From the NCBI GenBank assembly GCA_016946835.1, contig JACVTC010000102.1, forward strand, positions 185,001-249,000: DNA of 64,000 bases, in the 5' to 3' direction. The notes beneath the pieces are model-generated. The model saw nothing but the letters and a program-made list of their open reading frames with translations. It was not told the origin of the DNA and did not search any database. Made by a program: the position numbers and the translations under genes. The DNA comes from Neocallimastix lanati (nom. inval.). Taxonomy: Eukaryota; Neocallimastigomycota; Neocallimastigomycetes; Neocallimastigales; Neocallimastigaceae. Below, one piece after another: positions 54,994 to 64,000 of this stretch (position 1 is the stretch's first letter; each line of letters starts with the position of its first letter).

Positions 54994-57700
54994 CTTATAA
55001 GTCTTTTATATCCAATTTTTATTAGATAGTCGTTTAATTTGTCAATCCACTTGGCACCACTTTGTTTCAGTCCATATATTGCCTTCTTCACTTCCCAAAA
55101 TTTCTTATTGTAATCTTCATGTCCTTTGGGTAGTTTCATATACAAATTTTCATTTAATTCAGCGTTTAAATAGGGTATATCTATTTAATTTATTTCGAAA
55201 TTGTTCTGAGTGGCAATCATAGTAAAGATTCTTGTTGAATCCCGTTTTAAGGTAGGTGCAAAGGTTTCTTTATAATCTATGCTGTATTCTTGAGTAAATC
55301 CCTTTGCTACCAATCTTTATTTTCCTTTGATTATTTCTCCTTGTGAGTTGTGTTTAAATTTAAAATTCTATCTTGACAATATTAAGTTTGCATTTTTAGG
55401 TATTTTATCAATTGTTTCTACACTCTTAAATTTCTCATATTGTTAAGTTTATTATTGACTAATTTTAACCATTCATTTTTATCAATTAAATTTAAGATAT
55501 CATCATAATTATTTTGTTCTCGTAATTCTTTTAATAATTTATGTTTTTTGTTACTTGAATTTAATTTGAAGGTTTCATCTCTATTTCTTTTTCCTAAATA
55601 TATAGACGATTCTATGATGAACAGTTTATTATTCATTAGGTTATTGATATTTTGTTGTTCATTGTTATTATTATTATTGTTATTTGAGTTATTGCTGTTT
55701 GTGTTTCATTTATCGTGATTGTTTTTATTGTTGTCAATAATCATATTGTTGTTTTGATTAATATTATTATTTGTTTAGTTATTATTGCTATTGATGGTGT
55801 TGTTATTGCTATTTATGTTATTGGTATTATTTGTGTTATTGATATTATTGTTGTTGTTAATGTTATTATCTTGAGATTCTATATTGTTATTATAATCTTT
55901 ATTGTGATTATTATTAATATTTTTGGTGCTGCTATTATTGTTTTTTCTTCTTTTGTTATATGTTCTTTTATTTTTTATTTGACTGTTTTTACTTGGTATA
56001 TTCTTTTTATTAATTTGAGTATTATTGTCTAATATTTGCATATTATTTGACTTATTGTTATTATATTGATAATGCTAATATTATTGAAATCTGTGCCATG
56101 GTTTATATCAGAGGTGATATCATAAAAGTAAGTATTATCATTCCTCCTGATTATATTATTGGGAATAAAATTTGAGATATCATTATTGCAACGGGATAAA
56201 TGTGAATTACCTGGTGTAAATTCAAAAAAATTTAACATTTCGTGGTATTATAATTTTATTATTTGTTAAATCAAGAATTTTGTATGCTGTTGGATTATTA
56301 ACATACCCCAAGAATATACCAGGAGATGAATTATTTTGAAATTTGGTACGAAATGGTTTTGGAATGTATTAAAAAAATTTACATCCGAAGACACGTATGT
56401 TTGAGTAATCAACTTTATTATTAGTTAGAAGTTCATATGGAATTTTATTGTTTATAACTTTATGAGGTATTCGGTTATGAATGTAGTTGGAAGTGGCTAC
56501 GGCGTCTTCTCAAAATTGAAAACTCAATTTTGTATCATTTAACATTGATTTTACAGAATTGATAATAGTATCATTGAATCATTCAATCCTACCATTTCGT
56601 TGTGGATGGTAGGGAACAGTGAATTGATGTTGTATTCCAAAGATAATACAGAATTGTTTAAAATTTTTGTTGATAAATTCAGTGCCATTATCTGTACGGA
56701 TATATAGAATTCTTTTATTAAATTGATTTTTTATTTTATTAAACCAATTATGAAAGTGATAAAAAAGATTCGTATTTATTCTTCATAAATAGAGTCCATC
56801 CAAATCTTGAATGGTCATCCAAAATGGTTAAAATAGATTTGTTGTGGTAGAGAAAATTTTGGATTGGTCCTATAAGGTCCATGTGTATGAGTTGAAATAT
56901 ATTTTTAGCTCTGCTATATGACGATTTGAAAGGTGGTTTATTTTTAAGTGTTGAATAACTACAAATAGGACACTTTGAATTTATATTGATTTTTAAATTT
57001 TAATTTTTGATGCTGTTGATATTGAAATAAGCAAAACGACGATGCCATAAATTTAGTTTTTCAATTGATTTCAAATGTGCATAATTGACTTTAACCAAAT
57101 TATTATTTTGGTAGTTGCTTTGAAAATTTAATGGTTGAGTTGAAATCCAAAATTTAAGTGTGTTCGATTGGCTCGATTTAATTGATAATAATCTTTGATT
57201 GTGTTGATTATAAATTAGTGCATATGATTTATTAATAGTATTATTGAAAATTATTTTGTATCCTTGTTGTGTAAGATTTCCAATTGATAATAAATTTTAA
57301 TTTATTTTTGGTGAGTAGTAAACATTCTTAATAATTATTTTGTGATTACTAATGTATCCCATGAGGTCTCCTTTAAATTATGTTGATATAATTTGACTAT
57401 TAGCTAAATAAACTTTTTCATTGCATTTTTGAATATTATTCAATTTATTTAAATGACTTGTGTTATTTATTGATGCGCCGGAGTCTAATATCCAAGACAT
57501 CATTTCTTTTTGTTTGTTGTCGTCGTTATGTTTATTTATTGTGGCTAAATTAATATCCAGATTATCTTGAGAATTGTAATCCTTGGTAAAAGCTTCTGCA
57601 TAACTTGTATCATTCCTTTCTTTTTCCATGAAATTTACATAATTTCTAGGTTTATTATATTTCTTATGCGTTTGAAAGTTTTTCTTATTTTATTATTATT
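54994..57700 (-). pseudogene. copia-H: protease, integrase, linker and RT start
   Basis: In sense order: protease MSWILDSGASINNTSHLNKL (57500-57440); the GAG-pre-integrase motif LNLWHRRFAYFNIN (near 57040); integrase with RTDNGTEFINKNFKQFC, VPYHPQRNGRIE, FGCKFF and SPGIFLGYVNNPTAYKI; an Asn-rich linker (55650-56240); then RT beginning NEWLKLVNNKLNNMRN and reaching AIYGLKQSGAKWIDKLNDYL before element C. Scattered stops and frameshifts show decay. The start abuts gypsy-D RNase H sequence at about 57700 with no LTR, so the copia 5' end is lost. Confidence 0.85.
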
Positions 57701-59155
57701 TTTACAGTCATAGCTAACTTGGGATAAAATACATCCAAGCGCAAAATTACTTGCATCCGTTTCAACAAAAAATTGAGAATTAGGATCAACAGGAATAAGA
57801 ATGGGAGGAGAAGTAAAAGAACGTTTAAGAAGTTCAAAAGAGTCATTAGCATCTTTTGACCAAACAAAAGGAACATTTTTTCTTGTAAGTTTATTAAGAG
57901 GATAAGCACTTTTAGTAAAATTTTTATAAAGTGTCTGTAGAAATTGGCTAGGTCATGAAATGATTGAACTTTTTAACTGTAGTTGGAGCAGGCCAATCTA
58001 AAATAGCTGAGACTTTCTTAATATCCATCTTAAGACCATCTGAAGATACATAATATCCTAAAAATTTAACTTCGAACTTATCAAACTCACATTTTTCAAG
58101 GTTAGCATGTAAATGAAATTTCCTAAGTTGTAATAGTACTTTTTTAACGTGTAAATGGTGTTAAGAAAGATCATCAGAAAAAATAATAATATCATCTATA
58201 TAGGCATAGCAAAATTTTCCTAAATAATCACTTAATGCGGTATCGATCATTCTTTGAAAACAGGCAAGAGCATTATTAAAACCGAAAGGCATAACTCTAA
58301 ATTCAAAGTGTCCTAGACTACATACAAAAGCTGTTTTGTATTCATCACCTGGCCTGATTCGAATTTGGAAGTAAGCAGATCTCAAATCAAGTTTTGAGTA
58401 ATATTTATGACCAAGAGTTTTATTAAAAATGACAGTTGTTAAAGGCATAGGATAACTATCTCTAATGGCGATTTCATTAAGTTTCCTAAGATCAATACAT
58501 ATACGTAACTCACCATTATCTTTTGGAGCAAATAAAATTGGATGACCAGCTTGGGATTTTGACCGAACAATAAAACCGTATTTTAAATAGTCTTTAATAA
58601 TTTTTTCTAAGGCTATTTCTTCGGTAATTGTAAGGGGATAAATTGCACTATAATATAACTTAGCATTAGGTTTAAGGTCAATAGCACAATCAAAACTAGA
58701 ATGAGGAGGTAAGATTTTAGCTTCTTCTTCACTAAATACATCAGAGAATTTTGTAAATAACGGAGAGTGTTTTATTTTGAGTATCCATGTTTGGGGAGGA
58801 GGCAATTGAATTATTCAACAATGAAGGAGAAATAGAAGAATTATCAATCAAAGAATTATTAGGGGTGCATGAACTGGAAAAGGCTGATTTCGAAGAGATA
58901 GAGTCGGAAGTATTAGAAGTAAGAGAAAGTGAAGTAGAGTTAACAGAGGTTGAAGGTTTTGATTCTATTAAAAAAGAATTTGAAACATTATTATTACCAT
59001 TACATAAGATTAAAATATTATTGTTGAAATCAATTGAAGATTTATTTTCTTTAAGAAATCTAGAACCAATTAAGCACTCAAATTTGTCATTTAAATCAAT
59101 AACAAAAAATTCTATTAAGACCTGAAGGTTACTAATTTTAAATAATATTGGTATA
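57700..59155 (-). pseudogene. gypsy-D: protease end, RT and RNase H fragment
   Basis: Sense order: the protease C-terminal part FFVIDLNDKFECLIGSRFLK (from 59155), a Ser/Asn linker, a frameshift near 58775, RT with FSDVFSEEEAKILPPHSSFD, ICIDLRKLNEIAIRDSYPMP and active site YIDDIIIF, a TAA near 58155, then frame-broken RNase H ending VETDASNFALGCILSQVSYD at about 57710. It is distinct from A, B, C and E. Element E interrupts it on the right and copia-H on the left. Confidence 0.85.
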
Positions 59156-60075
59156 TGTCACGAAATGGTTCTTGACAATAAATTTAAAAATAAACACTTA
59201 AAACCTTTAAAATAAAATAAGTAAAATATTTTTATTTATATTTATTTTATTAATTATAAATTTATTATCAAAAACACATTAATTAACTTAATAAGTTAGT
59301 GTTTAATAATAATTTTATTTTATTAATAAAAACTCAAAGTATAAAATATTTTTAGAGGAAAATCTACTCCTATTTATATAAAAATTTTGATAAATAAAAT
59401 AAAGAAATTTTAATGAATTAAAAATAACCAATCAAGCTATTTTTCTTAATAAAAATAAAAATAAAATAAAAATAATAATAAAATATATTTTTTGGAAAAA
59501 TAAAGGTTTCGAACTTGAGAAGTTCGAACTAAAGTCTTAGTTACTAACAACTAAGACATTATGCTAATTTTTATGATTCTGATAAGAATGTACTAAATAA
59601 TGCATTCTTAATTAAATCTACGATTTATTTCTAATACATTATGTGTACATTATTATTTTTGTACTTTAATAAATTTTTAAATCCAAAGATCAAAAATTAA
59701 ATCAAAAATTATATTAAACTTTATATTTTTATATTAAATCTTATATTAATAGTAATATTTTTATATATTTAAAACTTATATTAGCAATATTAATAATAAA
59801 TCTTATTTTTTTTATATTAATAATGAAAATTTATATTAATAATATTTTTATATATTGATAATTAAAAATTTATATATTATATTTTAACTTTTTATTATAA
59901 AATTTTATATCGAAATGTTTTATTTTATATTGAAAAATATTTTATTTTATTAAAAACCTTTATATTAGAATAGTATTTTTATTTTTATTTGAATATTTTA
60001 ACAGATTGTAATAAAAATTATAGCCAATTAAATAAATTCTTATTAGTAATATTTTAGATATTTTTAAATAAATAA

Positions 60076-60132
<57 letters not shown>

Positions 60133-60430
60133 TTTTATTAATATTATAAATGTATTTTATTTATATTGTTATAATTAAATTTTATATAATTAATTATAAA
60201 AATCAATTTAAATTTAATAGTTTTTAAAAAAAAAAATAAATAAAATGTAATTTAGTGGCAAGAACAACTTTTATGCCTTGAAAAAAAGTATAAATAGTTG
60301 TAAATTTTGCTACTAATTTTTAAATATCATCAAATAAAATCAAATAAATTTATAAATAAAAATAATAAATAAATAAATAAAATTTGTGTTTCCTTACTTT
60401 ATTTTTATTTAATTCTCTAAAACCTTAACA
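59156..60430 (+). repeat. element E 5' LTR (about 1,275 bp)
   Basis: The start TGTCACGAAATGG is placed where gypsy-D coding sequence stops. The end ...CCTTAACA lies 6 nt before the primer site. It contains two adjacent perfect hairpins (59508-59528 and 59534-59557) and an A-run of about 50 (60080-60130). The partner LTR is outside the window, so the ends are provisional. Confidence 0.7.
59508..59557 (+). promoter_or_regulatory. twin perfect 9-bp hairpins in the element E LTR
   Basis: TTCGAACTT/AAGTTCGAA with a 3-nt loop is followed 5 nt later by GTCTTAGTT/AACTAAGAC with a 6-nt loop. TTCGAACTT recurs in the leader hairpins at 61491-61560. Confidence 0.75.
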
Positions 60431-60436
60431 TTTATA

Positions 60437-60455
60437 TGGTGGAGATATCGGGGAA
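60437..60455 (+). promoter_or_regulatory. element E primer-binding site (tRNA type)
   Basis: TGGTGGAGATATCGGGGAA is identical over 19 nt to the site of element A, 6 nt after the LTR. Confidence 0.8.
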
Positions 60456-60743
60456 TTAAATAGAAATAATAGTAAATAACATAGATTTTTTTTTTAATTT
60501 TTTTTTTATTTTATATTGATAAACAAGTAAGTCGTTAATCCTTTGATTAACCCATGGCGCTTGTTTGATATATATATATAAAAAAAATTTTTTTTAAATA
60601 AGTAAAATTAAGATTCTAAAAAAACAAATTTTGTAAAATTATAACAAGGAGCGGATAGAGCTCATACACAGTGTATTCTCAGATAGCAACAAATTAACTC
60701 TATTCATAGTAGGTTATTGAATAGTAGTTAATTTGGAGATTAA

Positions 60744-60875
60744 TTGGAAAGTAGACGAAGGTATTTGGTTACCGACCCGGTAATAATAGTTCAACCTTCA
60801 ACGTTTCAACACACGAAGGTGCGGGTACTTTCCAAGCACTGGCGAATAAGGAGCTTACGTCACCGAAGGCGTAAG
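60744..60875 (+). ncRNA. element E leader: three-way-junction structure
   Basis: TTGGAAAGTA (60744-60753) pairs with TACTTTCCAA (60826-60835). This encloses hairpins TTACCG/CGGTAA (60769-60783) and ACCTTC/GAAGGT (60794-60820). Hairpin CTTACG/CGTAAG (60854-60875) follows. The region is GC-rich relative to its setting and absent from the shorter leader of element A. Confidence 0.6.
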
Positions 60876-61121
60876 ATTGTTTTTTTTATATAATTTTTTT
60901 TACTTTTCTTTGTGCTAGTTATAAGGCACTTTATTATATAAAGTATCAGACTTTGGCTAACTTCGCCATTTAAATTTTTTTTATTTTTTTTATTACTGGT
61001 ACTTTATTTGTTATATAATTCCTGTAATAGAATCTTAATTTACTTTGAAAATATTGTGTTTTTAGTTAATTTTTATTAGTTAATAAAAATATTATTGAAT
61101 ACTTTTAAAATTTTTTTATTC

Positions 61122-61281
61122 CGTACATAGATTATCGGATTAAGTTTATCCTACATAGTAATTGGGCTAGTGGGCTCTGAACTGCTATATTTTATATTGA
61201 ATATAGTAATCGTGGCACACGCGTGGCATGACACCATTAGGTAAGCTGCACGTCAGACAGTGTGTACTATCAGATTGTACG
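61122..61281 (+). ncRNA. element E leader: conserved structured RNA domain
   Basis: This is the counterpart of 26636-26799 in element A. Closing stem CGUACA/UGUACG, hairpin GGAU/AUCC near 61138-61151, hairpin CUAUAUU/AAUAUAG (61185-61206), CGUG-GCA-CACG with palindrome ACGCGU, then the conserved GCTGCACGTCAGACAGTG. Stem pairs change in step with those in A. Confidence 0.75.
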
Positions 61282-61448
61282 ACAATAAAGATTATTTTTT
61301 TGTATTTAATAATTATAATTAATTAATAATTTTATTAGCTATAACAATACAATATTTATCGTTTAAAAAGAAAAATTTTTGAAAGGTGAAAATAATAAAT
61401 AAAACTTTGCTTCTAAATTTATTACTACAAATATACTAAATTACAAAA

Positions 61449-61640
61449 TTCAAGTGGTCGATAAAGATTTCGAGCTTGAAAAATATTCTATTAAGTTGTC
61501 GATAAAGATTTCGAACTTAAAATTATTCTATTAAGTTGTCGATAAAGATTTCGAACTTAAAATTATTCTTAAAAAAGTAGTCGAAAAGAACCTCGTGCTT
61601 TATAATTTCTACTAAGTTGTCGATAAGGATTTCGAGCTTA
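61449..61640 (+). repeat. five tandem hairpins in the element E leader
   Basis: Units at 61449-61480, 61491-61520, 61531-61560, 61574-61601 and 61613-61640 recur about every 40 bp. Each has an AAG/CTT lower stem, a TCGA/TCGA (or TCG) upper stem and a loop near TAAAGATT. The pair below AAG/CTT is C-G, T-A, T-A, A-T and T-A in the five units. Confidence 0.85.
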
Positions 61641-61821
61641 TACTTACTAAAGAAAGCAAATAAAATTATTATTTTCAAAAATTACTAAGATATATTGTTT
61701 TAAAATTTGATTCGATATTAAATTACTTGTTAAATTATATTTTTAAAGTTGGACTTTCAAATTTATTCGTATTTAATAACCTCGTTAATTTACAATAAAA
61801 AAATTATTAACTAAAAACGAA

Positions 61822-62727
61822 ATGTCTACTAAAAGTACTTTAAGTTTTAAAGAATTAAAGAAAGAATTACGAGACATAGTGAAGCTTAGCAAGGACAATT
61901 TAGATATAAAGTCCTGGGCTACTGAATTAAAACTTTGGATCAAGATACAAGGTATCACAGATCCGGAAACAATATTTAATGCTTGTTTACTTACCAGCTC
62001 TGGTGAAGTACAACGCGTTATTGAAGATTTGGGAGAAGATAGTGATGATGAAAGTGATGATTCATCAGATGAAGAAGAAGATGATGAAGAAGAAAATGTT
62101 GATGATGATAAATTTCCTTCTCTTGAAAAAATTATTTCAAGTCTTGAAAATTTTTACGGTATTAAAGAAGACCAAAATTTACTTCTTAAAGAACTTCGTG
62201 CAATGCGAATTAAAAGAAACGAAAAGATTAAAGACTTTAATGTAAGATATAGAACTTTGTACACTAAACTTGATAAAAAGAGAAGAAAGCGCATTGGTGT
62301 ACTAGATTATATTGACTCTATTCAAAATAATTATGAAGCCTGGAAGAAATTATCCCTTAAAGATGATATAAGTATGGAGAAAGCTTTCAAAATTGCCGAG
62401 AAAGTAGATAGACTTTCTGTAAGGAACAATAATATTAATACCTATAATGTTAATAATTCCCAGCATAATCAAAATAATCAAAACAGTACTACTTCAAGAC
62501 TTTATCCTAAAAGAAGAAACGAAACTTTCCAAACAAGTCAAACAAATAATAAACTGAAACCTCAAGATATTATAGAAGAATCAACCCAGAAAATGAGAAA
62601 TTTATCTGTTAAAACTTGCTTCTTCTGTAAGGAAGAAGGTCATTACTCATACTATTGCCCTCAATTAAATAAGATTATGGAAAAAAATAAAAAAGAAATA
62701 TATTCCAAAAAGTCTTTAAACTTCTAA
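61822..62727 (+). CDS. element E Gag (301 aa)
   Basis: It is homologous to element A Gag along its length: LSFKELKKELRDI, DNLDIKSWATELKLWI, an Asp/Glu/Ser tract at about residues 70-95, DFNVRYRTLYTKLDKK, and one zinc knuckle CFFCKEEGHYSYYC near the C-terminus. It starts at the first ATG after the leader. The stop is 4 nt after the slippery heptamer, so Pol is reached only by shifting. It forms particles and binds RNA. Confidence 0.93.
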   Translation: MSTKSTLSFKELKKELRDIVKLSKDNLDIKSWATELKLWIKIQGITDPETIFNACLLTSSGEVQRVIEDLGEDSDDESDDSSDEEEDDEEENVDDDKFPSLEKIISSLENFYGIKEDQNLLLKELRAMRIKRNEKIKDFNVRYRTLYTKLDKKRRKRIGVLDYIDSIQNNYEAWKKLSLKDDISMEKAFKIAEKVDRLSVRNNNINTYNVNNSQHNQNNQNSTTSRLYPKRRNETFQTSQTNNKLKPQDIIEESTQKMRNLSVKTCFFCKEEGHYSYYCPQLNKIMEKNKKEIYSKKSLNF

Positions 62728-62767
62728 ATGGGAGCAGAAGCACTCCCAATGACAAAACAATAGCTTC
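62715..62767 (+). promoter_or_regulatory. element E -1 frameshift signal with pseudoknot
   Basis: UUUAAAC (62715-62721), 8-nt spacer, stem 1 GGGAG/CUCCC (62730-62734 with 62743-62747), stem 2 GAAGC/GCUUC (62737-62741 with 62763-62767), 15-nt A-rich loop. The layout is the same as in element A, with identical stems and different spacer and loop 3. Confidence 0.88.
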
Positions 62768-64000
62768 ATTAAATAATTTACAAAATAATACTTTTACCAA
62801 GAATACCCCAATTGATAATAATTCCTTTAATAAAGAATCTGAAGAATCTGATTTTAGTGACACAACTGAAAGTGAGGATAATATCATTATAAATGCTATA
62901 AAAAGAAAAATGAATGATAATAACAGCGAAAAGGAAGAAAATAATTCCAAGAAAGTACATAAAAGTTTAAAAGATAATCCACGTCCTTTCGCAACTCCTG
63001 CTTTAAGAAAGAAGAAAGAAAATGAGCTACATAATAAACCAAATAAAGTTTATAAAAATCAAATACTTCCTTCAATTTTAACTCAACCAAATATTAACAA
63101 AGAAAAACAAAAAGAAAAGGAATTAAGAAATATAACAAGAGTAAGAGAAAGTAAAGAAGAAAACAACAATTATTCATCAAAAGGAAAGAAAAAAGTTGAA
63201 TCTGAAGATATACTTGTAATCGATAATGAAATAGAAGATATAGAAATGAATAAAGATAATCAACAAAATAAAACTAATACTTTGGAAAAATTAATTTCAA
63301 CAAAAACTAAAGAAACTAATAATGAAAATACTCAGTTAGTAAAAAGGAATATCAAAATGATGAATAATAAAGAACCTTACAATATTATGGATGATTTAAA
63401 TAATCTTAAATCCAGTATTACGATAGGTCAACTCTTGAATGCATGTCCGAAAATTCGTTCACAATTAACTCAAGGTTTAAAGTTAGAAAAATCTAAAATA
63501 ATTGGAACTGTAGACAATGTAATAGCACGAACTTTATTAGTGAATAACTATGATCATAGCTACATAAGTAAAAGTAATGAAGTAGCCGAAGAAGACTTAG
63601 CAATGGTTGATGCAAGTGTTGACGGAGTACTAGGAAAACTTTTAATTGATTCTTGTAGTAACCTAAGCATCGTTACTAAGCAGTATTTTGATAAATTACC
63701 TGGTGAATATGAAACAGTTGGAAAAAGTCGTGGAAGAATCCAACTAGCAACACAAGATGAAGAATACTCGGAAGGAATTATTGTTCAATTACCAGTAAAA
63801 ATTAATAATTATGAATTTAATGCGGACTTTAGAATTATTGAGAAAGAAGACTCATTTTATGATATGTTAATAAACTTTAAAACTCAAATCGATCATTGTT
63901 TATTTATTCATCCGACCTTAAACAGTTTATGTAAACTTTTGTCAGAAAGTGAATACGAAGAAATAGCTAAAATAAATAATCAATATTATGATGAAGAAAG
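62715..64000 (+). CDS. element E Pol, N-terminal part (-1 frame, cut by window end)
   Basis: The -1 frame is open from the slippery site to the last base. It encodes a Lys/Glu/Asn-rich linker, then ITIGQLLNACPKIRSQLTQG and a protease with LLIDSCSNLSIVTKQYF. DSC again replaces DSG/DTG, exactly as in element A. The 'ILG'-type region is replaced by DMLINFKTQID. RT and later domains lie beyond the window. The stretch matches element A Pol at about the same spacing. Confidence 0.88.

Larger units (their letters stand above)
59156..64000 (+). mobile_element. element E: Ty3-type retrotransposon (runs off the window)
   Basis: It starts with a long 5' LTR (59156-60430), then a tRNA-type primer site, a leader of about 1.4 kb with several structured parts, gag, a frameshift pseudoknot and pol open to the window end. 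Gag, pol, primer site, leader domain and frameshift signal are homologous to element A, but the LTR is unrelated. It is inserted in the protease codons of gypsy-D. No lesion is seen in the visible part. Confidence 0.9.

Noticed and set aside
58787-59125. 112-codon plus-strand frame
   Set aside because: It is antisense to the gypsy-D protease-RT linker, whose minus-strand reading has retroelement motifs.
60744-60875. Hammerhead or similar self-cleaving ribozyme
   Set aside because: Three stems meet, but the conserved hammerhead core sequences are absent.

Overview
The window looks like chromosomal DNA from a very AT-rich, intron-containing fungus, most likely an anaerobic gut fungus (Neocallimastigomycota). 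This rests on extreme A+T content with long poly-A/T runs, one fungal-type BZZ1 gene (F-BAR, C1, SH3, SH3) with short AT-rich introns, a decayed ankyrin-repeat gene, Asn-rich linkers, and Ty3 chromoviruses of the self-primed fungal type. The assignment is an inference from gene content; no rRNA or other marker is present.

1-20.7 kb is gene-poor host DNA. It holds a gag relic, a broken M13-type metallopeptidase, two large 7-bp satellites, an ankyrin pseudogene, one intact secreted-protein gene (7769-8344), a perfect 36-bp palindrome, a 247-bp tandem duplication, the 11-exon BZZ1 gene (13688-17626, 840 codons) and a decayed fragment resembling an mRNA-cap methyltransferase.

20.7-64 kb is a nested pile of retroelements. 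Element A (20762-27775) is a complete Ty3-type element with apparently identical 788-bp LTRs. It sits inside the left target-site duplication of a 446-bp tRNA-headed SINE (27791-28236). Next comes a decayed Ty1/copia element (28.8-32.1 kb) holding a solo LTR and nine 45-bp repeats, then a decayed LINE split by a 1,088-bp solo LTR, then a copia remnant. Chromovirus B (37993-45154, decayed) splits a PI-PLC-like gene. A LINE reverse-transcriptase fragment follows. A second copia element is split by chromovirus C (47925-54988, intact 1606-codon gag-pol). A Ty3 fragment D is interrupted by element E (59156 to beyond the window end), which has an open gag and pol.

The most notable material is RNA-level control in these elements. 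A and E share a tRNA-type primer site, a covarying leader domain of about 160 nt, and a -1 frameshift signal made of UUUAAAC, an 8-nt spacer and an H-type pseudoknot. B and C instead carry an 11-nt primer site touching the 5' LTR that is exactly complementary to the predicted 5' end of their own RNA. The two elements differ in that 11-mer but keep the complementarity, which indicates Tf1-like self-priming. E also has five tandem hairpins with a covarying closing pair in a leader of about 1.4 kb.
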